This document shows, piece by piece, positions 28,052-36,687 of a stretch of DNA of 64,000 nt. The translations under genes were made by a program, and so were the position numbers. Location: assembly GCF_001443045.1 (NCBI RefSeq), contig NZ_LKPJ01000003.1, positions 349,935 through 413,934 of the forward strand. Direction: 5' to 3'. This DNA is from Burkholderia ambifaria. GTDB lineage: Bacteria; Pseudomonadota; Gammaproteobacteria; Burkholderiales; Burkholderiaceae. How positions within the stretch are numbered: the first letter of the stretch is position 1; each line of letters starts with the position of its first letter. The notes beneath the pieces are model-generated. The model had not been told where the DNA came from and ran no database searches. It saw only the letters and a program-made list of their open reading frames with translations.

Positions 28052-29386
28052 TCAGCCGCCCGACTTCTCGAAGCGGCGCAGCAGCTCGTCGCCGCGCGAG
28101 GCCGCCGAGTCGAGCGCGTCCTTCGGCGACTTCTTCTGCGCCCAGACCTGCTCCAGCTCTTCGTCGACGACCGTGCGGATCTGCGGCATGTTGCCGAGAC
28201 GCAGCCCCTTCGTGTAGGGCAGCGGCGGCTTGTTCATCATCTGCTTGATCGCGGTTTCCGCGCTCGGGTTCTTCGCATAGAAACCCTGCTGGCGCGTGAG
28301 GTCGTACGCGGCCGTCGTGACCGGCAGGTAGCCCGTTTCCTGGTGCCACTTCGCGGCGATCGGCGGCGAGGCCAGGAACGCGAGGAATTTCGCGACGCCC
28401 TTGTAGGTCGCCGGATCCTTGCCGGCCAGCACCCACAGGCTCGCACCGCCGATGATCGCGTTCTGCGGTGCGCCCTTCACGTTCGCGTCGTACGGCATCA
28501 TCCCGGTGCCGTAGCTGAACTTCGCGAACTTCTGCACGTTCGCGAGCGCGCCGGACGACGTCGTCATGATCCCGCAGTCGCCGCTGTAGAACTTCGCCGA
28601 CGCTTCGTCCTTGCGGCCCGCATACGTGAACGTGCCGTCCTTCATCATCTGCTGCAGGAACGCGATGTGGGCGATCTGCTGCGGCTTGTTGAATTCGAGC
28701 ACCGCGTCGGTGCCGTCGAAGCCGTTGTTGCGGCTCGCGAACGGCAGCGCATGCCACGCGCTGTAGTTCTCGAGCTGGATCCAGCCCTGCCAGCCGGTCG
28801 TGAAGCCGCACGCCATGCCCGACTTGCGCAGCTTCTCCGCGTCGGCCTGCACGTCGGCCCACGTCTTCGGCGGCTGGTTCGGATCGAGCCCGGCCTTCTT
28901 GAACGCGTCCTTGTTGTAGTACAGCACCGGCGTCGAGCTGTTGAACGGCATCGACACGAGATGGCCCGTCTTCGCATCGCTGTAGTAGCTCGCGATGGTC
29001 GGCACGAACGCCTTTTCGTCGAGCGGCATGCCGGCCTGCTTGAACACGTCGTAGACGGGCACGACGGCCTTCTTCGCCTGCATCATGGTCGCGGTGCCGA
29101 CTTCATAGACCTGGAGGATCGCCGGCGCATTGCCGCTGCGATACGCGGCGATGCCCGCCGCGAGCGCCTGGTCGTAGGTGCCCTTGAAGACCGGCACGAT
29201 CTTGTAGTCGCTCTGCGATGCGTTGAACTGCGCGGCGAGCTCGTTCACGCGCTCGCCAAGCGCCGACTCCATCGCATGCCAGAACTGGATCTCCGTCACG
29301 GCGAACGCCGCATGCTGCACACCGAACATCAGCGCGCCGCCAAGCGCGATCGAACGAACCAGGGTCCCCGCAGGCTTCTTCTTCAT
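28052..29386 (-). CDS. ugpB: sn-Glycerol-3-phosphate-binding protein UgpB
   Basis: Periplasmic solute-binding protein of 444 residues for glycerol-3-phosphate and glycerophosphodiesters. Signal peptide: basic [12 protein letters not shown], hydrophobic core, cleavage near AFA-VTEIQ (about residue 29). Typical sequence follows: [66 protein letters not shown]. The ATG at 29384-29386 has GGGAGAGG ahead of it. First gene of ugpBAECQ. In E. coli this operon is under PhoB control; a possible Pho-box half site lies just upstream. Confidence 0.95.
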   Translation of the reverse strand: MKKKPAGTLVRSIALGGALMFGVQHAAFAVTEIQFWHAMESALGERVNELAAQFNASQSDYKIVPVFKGTYDQALAAGIAAYRSGNAPAILQVYEVGTATMMQAKKAVVPVYDVFKQAGMPLDEKAFVPTIASYYSDAKTGHLVSMPFNSSTPVLYYNKDAFKKAGLDPNQPPKTWADVQADAEKLRKSGMACGFTTGWQGWIQLENYSAWHALPFASRNNGFDGTDAVLEFNKPQQIAHIAFLQQMMKDGTFTYAGRKDEASAKFYSGDCGIMTTSSGALANVQKFAKFSYGTGMMPYDANVKGAPQNAIIGGASLWVLAGKDPATYKGVAKFLAFLASPPIAAKWHQETGYLPVTTAAYDLTRQQGFYAKNPSAETAIKQMMNKPPLPYTKGLRLGNMPQIRTVVDEELEQVWAQKKSPKDALDSAASRGDELLRRFEKSGG

Positions 29387-29456
29387 CGACCTCTCCCATG
29401 AAAACGTTACCAACAGCGTGTGCAACATTCCCGTCGCCATTGAACCGGCGAAGTCT

Positions 29457-29474
29457 AGTGATCGTTTGTGACAG
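29457..29474 (-). promoter_or_regulatory. Possible Pho box (half site) upstream of ugpB
   Basis: On the minus strand CTGTCACAAACGATCACT lies about 70 bp upstream of the ugpB ATG. The first heptamer CTGTCAC fits a Pho-box repeat and is followed by an A-rich spacer; the second heptamer (GATCACT) fits poorly. The claim rests partly on the known phosphate control of ugp in other bacteria. Confidence 0.3.
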
Positions 29475-30683
29475 TCAGTTGTCGTTGATGACGAACAGGC
29501 GCTGATATTCCTTCAGCGCGAAGCGGTCGGTCATGCCGGCGATGTAGTGCGCGACGAGGCGTGGCTGCTGCGCGCCGTCGTCCGACTGGTATGGCGGCGG
29601 CAGCAGGCGCGGATCGTCGATGAACGCGTCGAACAACCCGGTGACGACACGCTGCGCCTTGTTCGCCATGCGCATCACCTTGTAGTGGCGGTACAGGTTC
29701 TTGAACAGGAAGCGCTTGAGGGCGGCCGCCTGCGCGGCGACCGCTTCGCTGTGCGCGACGAGCGGCGGCGCCGCGCGCACGTCGTCGAGCGACGTGGGCG
29801 CGACGCGGGCGAGATTGCGCGTGGTCTCGTCGATCAGGTCGACGATCAGCGTGTTGATGATGCGGCGCACCGTCTCGTGCACGAGGCGGCGGCCTTCGAG
29901 GTGCGGGAATTCGGCGAGCGCGGCGTCGTAGTGGCGCTGCCAGAGCTCGACTTCGGCGAGCTGCTCGACCGTGATCAGGCCGGAGCGCAGGCCGTCGTCG
30001 ACGTCATGGTTGTTGTATGCGATTTCATCCGCGATGTTCGCGAGCTGCGCTTCCAGCGACGGCTGGCGGCCTTGCAGGAAACGCTCGCCGAGCGCACCGA
30101 GCTTGCGTGCATTCTCGCGCGAGCAGTGCTTGAGGATGCCTTCGCGCGTCTCGAAGCACAGGTTCAGGCCGTTGAACGCGCCGTAGTGCTCCTCGAGCTC
30201 GTCGACGACGGCCAGGCTCTGCAGGTTGTGCTCGAAGCCGCCGTGCTCGCGCATGCACGCATTCAACGCGTCCTGTCCGGCATGGCCGAACGGCGTATGG
30301 CCGAGATCGTGCGCAAGCGAGATCGCTTCGACGAGATCCTCGTTCAGGCGCAGGTTGCGCGCGACCGAACGCGCGATCTGCGCGACTTCGAGGCTGTGCG
30401 TGAGGCGGGTGCGGAACAGGTCGCCTTCGTGATTGACGAAGACCTGCGTCTTGTATTCGAGCCGGCGGAACGCGGTCGAATGAACGATGCGGTCGCGGTC
30501 GCGCTGGAATTCGGTGCGTGCCGCCGGCGGCGTTTCCTGATGACGGCGGCCGCGCGACTGCGACGCGTGGGCGGCATACGGAGCGAGATGGGCTTCCAGC
30601 GCCGCCAGCGTCGGCGGCTCGGCCGGCGCCGCGACGGATGCACGGTCGGCCTCGGGCAGTTTGCTGCTGGATGTCTCGCTCAC
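29475..30683 (-). CDS. dgt: Deoxyguanosinetriphosphate triphosphohydrolase-like protein
   Basis: HD-domain dNTP triphosphohydrolase of 402 residues, of the group annotated dGTPase-like. Metal-ligand motifs: [13 protein letters not shown] (first His), [16 protein letters not shown] (His-Asp pair and further His), and a later [10 protein letters not shown] motif with Asp. The first ~40 residues are Ala/Pro-rich and probably flexible. It hydrolyses dNTPs to nucleosides and triphosphate. It follows aroB by 41 bp and probably belongs to the aroK-aroB transcript. Substrate range is unknown. Confidence 0.92.
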   Translation of the reverse strand: MSETSSSKLPEADRASVAAPAEPPTLAALEAHLAPYAAHASQSRGRRHQETPPAARTEFQRDRDRIVHSTAFRRLEYKTQVFVNHEGDLFRTRLTHSLEVAQIARSVARNLRLNEDLVEAISLAHDLGHTPFGHAGQDALNACMREHGGFEHNLQSLAVVDELEEHYGAFNGLNLCFETREGILKHCSRENARKLGALGERFLQGRQPSLEAQLANIADEIAYNNHDVDDGLRSGLITVEQLAEVELWQRHYDAALAEFPHLEGRRLVHETVRRIINTLIVDLIDETTRNLARVAPTSLDDVRAAPPLVAHSEAVAAQAAALKRFLFKNLYRHYKVMRMANKAQRVVTGLFDAFIDDPRLLPPPYQSDDGAQQPRLVAHYIAGMTDRFALKEYQRLFVINDN

Positions 30684-30724
30684 GTCTCCTCCACGTCAGG
30701 GGCGCCGGGGCATCCGGGGCGCCG

Positions 30725-31804
30725 TTACCGGGTCGTCTGCGCCAGAGTAGCGAATACGGCTTCGTCGGGCGCCTGGGTGATCAGCGTATCGCCGAATCGC
30801 TTCAGCAGGATGAACTTGATCGCGCCGGCTTCGGCCTTCTTGTCGACACGCATCAGGTCCATGTAGCGCGCGTCGCCGAGTGCCGGCCCGCGGACCGGCA
30901 GGTGCGCGGCGGCGATCACCGCATCGAGCCGCTGCCGAGACGCTTCGTCGAAGAGGCCGAGCCGCACCGACAGGTCGCCCGCCATCACCATCCCGCAGCC
31001 GACCGCTTCGCCGTGCAGCCACTCGCCGTAGCCGAGCCCGGCTTCGATCGCGTGGCCGAACGTATGGCCGAAGTTCAGGATCGCGCGCAGGCCGCCTTCG
31101 CGTTCGTCTGCCGCGACCACGCTCGCCTTGATCTCGCACGAGCGCTTCACCGCATGCGCGAGCGCGGCCGGCTCGCGGCGGTTCAGCGCGTCGACGTTCG
31201 CCTCGATCCAGTCGAAGAATTCCGCATCGGCGATCGCGCCCGTCTTGATGACCTCGGCCATGCCGGCCGCCAGCTCGCGATCGGGCAGCGTGGTCAGCGC
31301 GCCGATATCGGCGATCACCGCCTGCGGCTGGTAGAACGCGCCGATCATGTTCTTGCCGAGCGGATGGTTGATGCCGGTCTTGCCGCCGACCGACGAATCG
31401 ACCTGCGACAGCAGCGTCGTCGGCACCTGGATGAACGGCACGCCGCGCATGTAGCACGCAGCGGCAAAGCCGGTCATGTCGCCGATCACGCCGCCGCCGA
31501 GTGCGACGAGCGTCGTCTTGCGATCGGCGCGCTCGGTCAGCAGGCCGTCGAAGATCAAGTTCAGCGTTTCCCAGTTCTTGTAGGCCTCGCCGTCAGGCAG
31601 CACGACCGTCGATACGCGCTTGCCGAGCGGCGCGAGCGCCGCGCGCAGCGCGTCGCCGTAGAGCGGATCGACCGTCGTGTTCGTGACGATCGTGACCGAC
31701 GAACCGGTGATGTGAGGAGCGAACAGTTCGGTGCGGCCGATCAGGCCGGCACCAATGTGAATCGGGTAGGCGCGGTCGCCCAGATCGACGTTGACGGTAA
31801 TCAT
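30725..31804 (-). CDS. aroB: 3-Dehydroquinate synthase
   Basis: Second step of the shikimate pathway: DAHP to 3-dehydroquinate, using NAD and a divalent metal. 359 residues. Motifs: [20 protein letters not shown] (NAD site), [29 protein letters not shown], and the metal-binding [11 protein letters not shown] with two His. The ATG (31802-31804) overlaps the aroK stop (ATGA). Fused frames further upstream are run-through and not real. Confidence 0.97.
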   Translation of the reverse strand: MITVNVDLGDRAYPIHIGAGLIGRTELFAPHITGSSVTIVTNTTVDPLYGDALRAALAPLGKRVSTVVLPDGEAYKNWETLNLIFDGLLTERADRKTTLVALGGGVIGDMTGFAAACYMRGVPFIQVPTTLLSQVDSSVGGKTGINHPLGKNMIGAFYQPQAVIADIGALTTLPDRELAAGMAEVIKTGAIADAEFFDWIEANVDALNRREPAALAHAVKRSCEIKASVVAADEREGGLRAILNFGHTFGHAIEAGLGYGEWLHGEAVGCGMVMAGDLSVRLGLFDEASRQRLDAVIAAAHLPVRGPALGDARYMDLMRVDKKAEAGAIKFILLKRFGDTLITQAPDEAVFATLAQTTR

Positions 31805-32355
31805 GCTTGTAGCGGCTTGGCGATGACGCCTGCCAGTTCGAGTTGCATCAGCACCATGTTGACGAGGCCGTTGACCGACGGACGGCCGGTCTCGATGATG
31901 AAGTCCGCGCATTCGCGGTACAGCGGGTCGCGCACTTCGTAGAGCGCTTCGAGACGCGCCTTCGGATCTTCGGTCTGCAACAGCGGGCGGTTCTTGTCCT
32001 TGCGCGTGCGCAGCCACAGATCGTGCGGATTGGCACGCAGATAGATCACGATGCCGTTGCCTTTCAGGCAATCGCGATTTTCGGGGCGCAGCACCGCGCC
32101 GCCGCCCGTCGCGAGCACGATGTTCTCGCGCTGCGTCAGATCGGCGATCACCTGCGATTCGCGGTCGCGGAAGCCGGCCTCGCCTTCCATCTCGAAGATC
32201 ACAGGAATGCGCGCACCCGTGCGGGCCTCGATTTCGTGGTCGGAATCGAAGAACGTCCTGTCGAGCCGGCGCGCGACCGCACGGCCCACGGTGGTCTTAC
32301 CCGCTCCCATAAGGCCGACGAAAAATACGTTTGCATGTGGGTCCCGCGCTTGCAA
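31801..32355 (-). CDS. aroK: Shikimate kinase
   Basis: Phosphorylates shikimate, fifth step of the pathway. 184 residues from a TTG start (32353-32355). Walker [10 protein letters not shown] is at residues 14-22, the shikimate/metal-binding DSDHEIE follows, then GFRDRE and LATGGGAV. The TTG is chosen because AGGAAG sits 3 bases ahead of it, the product has normal family length, and it avoids overlap with pilQ; the only nearby in-frame ATGs lie at 32430 and 32460, upstream of that RBS, and would add 25-35 atypical residues. Its stop overlaps aroB. The pair is transcribed after pilQ. Confidence 0.93.
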   Translation of the reverse strand: MQARDPHANVFFVGLMGAGKTTVGRAVARRLDRTFFDSDHEIEARTGARIPVIFEMEGEAGFRDRESQVIADLTQRENIVLATGGGAVLRPENRDCLKGNGIVIYLRANPHDLWLRTRKDKNRPLLQTEDPKARLEALYEVRDPLYRECADFIIETGRPSVNGLVNMVLMQLELAGVIAKPLQA

Positions 32356-32395
32356 CGGCTTCCTCTGCTTGAATCTTGCTGGTGTGTGGCGCAGC

Positions 32396-34048
32396 TTACT
32401 GGCAAAGCGGCTGCCTTGTCGAGCCTGCGCCATCGGCTTCAGGCCCCGTTTTTCCTGCATCCGCGTCGCCCGCGCTGGCTGTCTCGCAACGCGCGCCGAC
32501 GACCGTCGGCGTAATGAAGACGACCAGTTCGCTGCGCTGGTCGCGCCGCGCGCGGTGCCGGAAAAGCGCGCCCAGAACCGGTATTTTGCCCAAGAGCGGC
32601 ACCCGCGTCACATCGTCTCTGTTCAACTGCTCGTAAATCCCGCCGATCGCGACCGTCCCGCCATCCTCGACCTCCACGCGCGTCTGCACGTGCTTCGTAT
32701 GAATCGCCGGGCCGGCCGCGGTCGGCTCGCCGATGCTGTCCTTCGTCACGTCCAGGTCGAGCACGACGCGCCCGTCGGGTGTGATCTGCGGCTCAACCTC
32801 GAGCTTCAGCGTCGCGCGGCGGAACTGCACGCCGCTCACGCCGTTGCCGACCTTGGCCTGGTACGGCAGCTCCGAACCCTGCTCGACGATCGCCTTCACG
32901 CGGTCGGCCGTCACCACGCGCGGGCTGGAGACGATCTGGCCCCGCCCCTGTGCCTCGAGCGCGCTCAGCTCGACGTCGAGTACGCGGCTGAGCGGCGCGG
33001 CGAACAATGTGAAGCCCGCCGTCGCCGCCTCGAACCCGCCGAGCGGCCGCGCGGCCAGGTCGAGCGCGTTACGCGTGTCTGTCGCGAATGCCGCACCGTC
33101 GGTGGCGGGCGCCCGCCCCTGCGCGCGCAGCGCGACGCGTGCGCCGAGGTTGCGCGAGAAGCCCTGTTCGCCTTCGACGATGCGCGCCTCGATCCGGACT
33201 TGCCGCGACGGCCGGTCGATCGCGTCGATCAGGCCCGCGATCTGCACGATGCGCGGCTCGAGGTCGGTGACGAACAGCAGGTTCGTGCGCGGATCGGCCG
33301 CGGCGGCACCACGTTTCGACAGCAGGCGCTGGCCGGTCGCACCGGCCAGCAGCCGCTGCACGTCCAGCGCGCGCGGGTAGCGCAGTGCGAAGGTCCGGCT
33401 CGCGAGCGGCTCCAGTTCGGCCGCACGGGCGTGCGTTTCGAAGCGCTCGCGCTCCCGCGCGGCGAGCTCGGCCGCCGGCGTGACCCAGATCACGTTGCCG
33501 CGCCGGGACATCGCGAGCCCGTGCGTGTCGAGCAACGTATCGAACGCATCGCGCCAGCGGACATTGTTCAGACGTAACGTCACGGTGCCGCGCACCTGTT
33601 CGCCGACGATGATGTTGAGTCCGGTGAAGCGCGCGAGCGCGTCGAACGCGGCCGCGAGCCCGGCGCCTTGCAGATTCAGCGAGATCCGCCGCGCGTCGTC
33701 CGCATCGCCGGGGTGCCGCGCGGCGGCGTCGCTCATGCGCGTCGGCGGCGGCAATGGGACCGGCGGCCCTTCCAGCAGCGGCACCGGTGCGGTTGTGTCC
33801 GCCTGACGCGCTGCACGTGCTGCCTGATCGAACGGCGGTGGCCCCTCCTGCGCGGATGCGGTCCCATTCATACCGGCCGCGCCATCGAGCGCGTCCTGCG
33901 GCAGCGGCGTGTCCTGAGTGAGCACCTGCGGCGGTGCGATCGGCCAGCCTGCCGGTGGCAAGGGCGGCAGAGGCGGTAGCGCCGCGTGTGCCGCAGCCAC
34001 GCCCAATCCGATCCAGCACGTGATTGCCCATCCTCCGAACTTCGTCAT
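32396..34048 (-). CDS. pilQ: Secretin, PilQ/HofQ type
   Basis: Outer-membrane secretin of 550 residues through which a type IV pilus (or DNA-uptake pilus) passes. A signal peptide (cleavage near AHA, residue 22) leads into a Pro-rich linker of about 100 residues. An STN/N0-like domain follows ([39 protein letters not shown]), then an N1 domain with [20 protein letters not shown], then the secretin core: [71 protein letters not shown]. The AMIN domains of Pseudomonas/Neisseria PilQ are absent. Its ATG overlaps the stop of the upstream pilO/P fusion. Confidence 0.92.
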   Translation of the reverse strand: MTKFGGWAITCWIGLGVAAAHAALPPLPPLPPAGWPIAPPQVLTQDTPLPQDALDGAAGMNGTASAQEGPPPFDQAARAARQADTTAPVPLLEGPPVPLPPPTRMSDAAARHPGDADDARRISLNLQGAGLAAAFDALARFTGLNIIVGEQVRGTVTLRLNNVRWRDAFDTLLDTHGLAMSRRGNVIWVTPAAELAARERERFETHARAAELEPLASRTFALRYPRALDVQRLLAGATGQRLLSKRGAAAADPRTNLLFVTDLEPRIVQIAGLIDAIDRPSRQVRIEARIVEGEQGFSRNLGARVALRAQGRAPATDGAAFATDTRNALDLAARPLGGFEAATAGFTLFAAPLSRVLDVELSALEAQGRGQIVSSPRVVTADRVKAIVEQGSELPYQAKVGNGVSGVQFRRATLKLEVEPQITPDGRVVLDLDVTKDSIGEPTAAGPAIHTKHVQTRVEVEDGGTVAIGGIYEQLNRDDVTRVPLLGKIPVLGALFRHRARRDQRSELVVFITPTVVGARCETASAGDADAGKTGPEADGAGSTRQPLCQ

Positions 34049-34914
34049 GGGCGGCCTCCGTCGTCCACGACCAACCGGCGCGCGCCATCGGCCGTCGCAA
34101 GCGTAACGGCTTCGGCGTCGACACGCATCACTCGCGACGCCCCGAGCGCTTCGCCCGGCGCGACGGCCGCGAACACGCCGTCACCGGCGTCGAACAACGC
34201 AAGCCCGGTGCGCGCGTCGCGAAACGTACCGGCCAGGCGCGGCACAGCATCGTCGGCCACCGTGGGCAAACCTGCGCCACCGAATGGATCGTCGCCGGGT
34301 GTACCGGCCAGCACGGGCAGCGAGCCGCCCGGAAAACGGGCACCCGTCAGCGCCGGAAACACGTCGATCGTCATGTCCACCCGCGACGTGGGCGGTTTTC
34401 GCTCGATATACAGCACCGACGGCACCACCAGCGCGGGAAAACCCGCCAGCCCGCCCATCAGCCGCAGCAGCGCTGCAAAGCCACCGTCCGCGACGATCCG
34501 CACCGTGCGCCGGCCATCCGGCGCCGCCTCGTCCGGGCGCCGCGGCTCGATCGACACGATCCGCAATCCGCTCGCCCCGGCCAAGTCGGCCAGCTCCAGC
34601 ATCAGCGCGGGCCACGCCAGCGCACTCGGCGAGCGGACATTGCGCCCGGCAGCCGGGTCGGTGTCGCGCCGCCGCGCGGCGGTCGCGAGCAACCGCTGTG
34701 TGTCGGCGGCACGCACCTGTGCCGTTGCCAGCAGCGCGCGACTGCGTGCGAGTCCGCTCCAGTCGACGGCATCCGTCAGATGAATGCCGCCCGCCATCAC
34801 GAACACGAATGCCACCACGCAGCCAACGGCGTGTGCCGTGGCCGGCGACACCCGCGTCATGCGGCCGAGCGACCCGGCAACGCCTGGCATGAACCGTTGC
34901 GCGACCGCTGTCAT
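34045..34914 (-). CDS. PilO-PilP fusion protein
   Basis: 289-residue inner-membrane protein that joins two pilus alignment subunits. A cytoplasmic stub and one transmembrane helix (about residues 30-47, VGCVVAFVFVMAGGIHL) are followed by a coiled region and a PilO-like alpha/beta domain (WPALMLELADLAGASGLRIV, FAALLRLMGGLAGFPALVV, VDMTIDVFPAL). From about residue 195 comes DPFGG and a PilP-like beta domain (PRLAGTFRDARTGLALFDAG, GVFAAVAPGEALGASRVMRV). Normally PilP is a separate lipoprotein; no lipobox or separate pilP is present here. It overlaps pilN and pilQ by 4 bp each side, so all are translationally coupled. Confidence 0.8.
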   Translation of the reverse strand: MTAVAQRFMPGVAGSLGRMTRVSPATAHAVGCVVAFVFVMAGGIHLTDAVDWSGLARSRALLATAQVRAADTQRLLATAARRRDTDPAAGRNVRSPSALAWPALMLELADLAGASGLRIVSIEPRRPDEAAPDGRRTVRIVADGGFAALLRLMGGLAGFPALVVPSVLYIERKPPTSRVDMTIDVFPALTGARFPGGSLPVLAGTPGDDPFGGAGLPTVADDAVPRLAGTFRDARTGLALFDAGDGVFAAVAPGEALGASRVMRVDAEAVTLATADGARRLVVDDGGRP

Positions 34915-35546
34915 GCACCGCCTCCCGCTGCGCCCTGCCGTGGCGACGCGTCGTGCCAGCGCACCTGTACGGAAAACCGGAACGGCACGACTACCCCCGT
35001 GACCGGCGTGACCGAAGCCGGCGTCAGCGCACCGATATCGAATCGCCAGTCGCGCTGGCCGGCCGCAATCCGCGCGAGCCATCGTGCGGCCGCCCGGTAA
35101 CTCGTCGCGCGTGCGTCGAGCACGGCGCCAGACGAAGTCGCGCGCAATGCGTCGAGCCGAACGGTGTCGTCGCGCACCCGCGCCAGCGTCGCGAGGAGCC
35201 CGGTGGCACGCCGGTAAGGCGCGGCAAGTACGACCGACCGCGCATCGCGTCGCGCAAGATCAGCGGCCGCGCCAGCGGCGCGCCGCGCGGCATCGACCTG
35301 TGGCTGCAATTGCCGCAATTGCGCCTCCACACGCGTACGCTCGGCATCCACGCGCCATCTCCACACTGTCTGCGCCCCCGTCCAGACGCTGGCCCCGAAT
35401 ACGCCGAGTACGATCGCTGCCCCGCACTGCGTGGCACGGCGCCGCCGCAACGCCTGCGCCAGCCGCTCACGATACGGCAGCAGATTGAAGCCGCCGAGCG
35501 CGGCGTGGCCGACGACAACCCGCCCGAACCCCGTATCGGCCATCAT
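34911..35546 (-). CDS. pilN: Type IV pilus alignment protein PilN
   Basis: Bitopic inner-membrane protein, 211 residues. The short cytoplasmic tail contains GGFNLLPYRERLAQALRRRR, which carries the conserved PilM-binding motif of PilN. One transmembrane helix follows (about residues 45-62), then a coiled-coil rich in Arg/Gln (RTRVEAQLRQLQPQVDAARR) and a periplasmic alpha/beta domain. The first ATG (35544-35546) overlaps the pilM stop; a second ATG is the next codon. It links PilM to the PilO/P fusion. Confidence 0.85.
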   Translation of the reverse strand: MMADTGFGRVVVGHAALGGFNLLPYRERLAQALRRRRATQCGAAIVLGVFGASVWTGAQTVWRWRVDAERTRVEAQLRQLQPQVDAARRAAGAAADLARRDARSVVLAAPYRRATGLLATLARVRDDTVRLDALRATSSGAVLDARATSYRAAARWLARIAAGQRDWRFDIGALTPASVTPVTGVVVPFRFSVQVRWHDASPRQGAAGGGA

Positions 35547-36466
35547 TCCCACACCCCGCGCAGCGCCAGCCCGACCGCGACGGCAAATGCCGGAGCGCCC
35601 GGCCCACCGGCGGGCCCGCGGGGCAGCCCGTTCCATCCGGTGCAGTCGAACGGCACCGCAGCCACACCGAGCGCATCGCCGATATCGGCGACCGATGTGC
35701 CGCAGCGGGCGATGCAGCGCGTGTCGCCGGCCACGAGCACGCAGCGCACCGGCGCGAATGCGCACTGGCGCAATGCGTCGGGGAGCGCCGCCTGCACGTC
35801 GCCAGACACCGCGAGCACCGGTGCGGCGACCGCGCCGTCGACCCGCCAGCCGTGCACGCCCGTGTCGCAGAACCAGAACGCGGCGTACGGGCCGTGCGCG
35901 TCGATCTCGAACTGCGCGGCATAGCGCAACGCGCGCAGCGCGGCAGCCGACTCGCCGTCAACGGCCGTCAGGTCAATGCCGGCCTGCGCGGCCACGTCGA
36001 TCCGCCGCTCGAGCAATGCCTGCGGCGCCACGGCGACCGCAATCTCATCAGGACACGCGCCGTCGTCCTGCCGCCAGTCGAACGCGAGGCTGTCCGGCGC
36101 CAGCCCCGAAATGCGCTCGGCCGCCTGCCGGGCGGCATGGGCGACGTCGTCGCGCCCGGCCAGGTCGAGCGTCGCGGTCCGCATCTCGTCGTCGCGCAGC
36201 GCCATCACGCCGCGCGCATCGCAGCGCACACCAGCCGCCGACAGCCGCGACATAGCTGCCGCCAGCGCCCTTGCGACCGCGGCCCAGCGCGCGTCCTCCG
36301 GACCGTCCGCCAGCCCCACCGGCTCCCGCTCGAGCCCTTCGACCCGCACATCCGCGACCCGGCCGCGCCGGCTCAGCACGGCCACCCTCACCTCGTCCGC
36401 CCCGACGTCGATTCCCGTCGAACGGTGCCTGCCCGGCGCGAACCGCGCCGCCCATCGTCCTGTCAT
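35543..36466 (-). CDS. pilM: Type IV pilus assembly protein PilM (actin-like)
   Basis: Cytoplasmic actin-fold protein of 307 residues that binds the PilN tail and anchors the pilus alignment complex. STGIDVGADEVRVAVLSRRG near residue 17 is the phosphate-1 loop of the actin-like fold; AAQAGIDLTAVDGESAAALRAL corresponds to the middle connecting segment, and AFWFCDTGVHGWRVDG to phosphate-2. Sequence divergence from Pseudomonas PilM is considerable. The ATG at 36464-36466 has GGGAGGCAGGG upstream. First gene of pilMN(OP)Q; divergent from mrcA. Confidence 0.8.
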   Translation of the reverse strand: MTGRWAARFAPGRHRSTGIDVGADEVRVAVLSRRGRVADVRVEGLEREPVGLADGPEDARWAAVARALAAAMSRLSAAGVRCDARGVMALRDDEMRTATLDLAGRDDVAHAARQAAERISGLAPDSLAFDWRQDDGACPDEIAVAVAPQALLERRIDVAAQAGIDLTAVDGESAAALRALRYAAQFEIDAHGPYAAFWFCDTGVHGWRVDGAVAAPVLAVSGDVQAALPDALRQCAFAPVRCVLVAGDTRCIARCGTSVADIGDALGVAAVPFDCTGWNGLPRGPAGGPGAPAFAVAVGLALRGVWE

Positions 36467-36662
36467 CCCTGCCTCCCGCGATCGTTGCGGCCCACGCCGC
36501 GTTTCCGATGCCTGATTCTGCAAAGCGGCGCGTTTGTCCGACAGTCGGCCGAACGGCCAGGCATGGCGCGCAACGGCCTCGCGGACGCTATGCTGGGGGC
36601 ACCGCGATCCGCCGCTTTCCGGCGGGCGCCCGCCCGCGTCAGGACCGGTCTTACCGGGCAGC

Positions 36663-36668
36663 TATAAT
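36663..36668 (+). promoter_or_regulatory. Candidate -10 box for mrcA
   Basis: A perfect TATAAT 20 bp upstream of the mrcA ATG, in the 221 bp divergent gap between pilM and mrcA. No convincing -35 is visible. If used, the mRNA leader would be only about 13 nt. Confidence 0.35.
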
Positions 36669-36687
36669 CGCGGGACTGTTTTCCGGT

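Noticed and set aside
32356..32460. Longer shikimate kinase starting at an ATG at 32460
   Set aside because: It would overlap the pilQ 3' end and add 35 residues not typical of AroK. The TTG at 32355 has a good RBS and gives the normal length.
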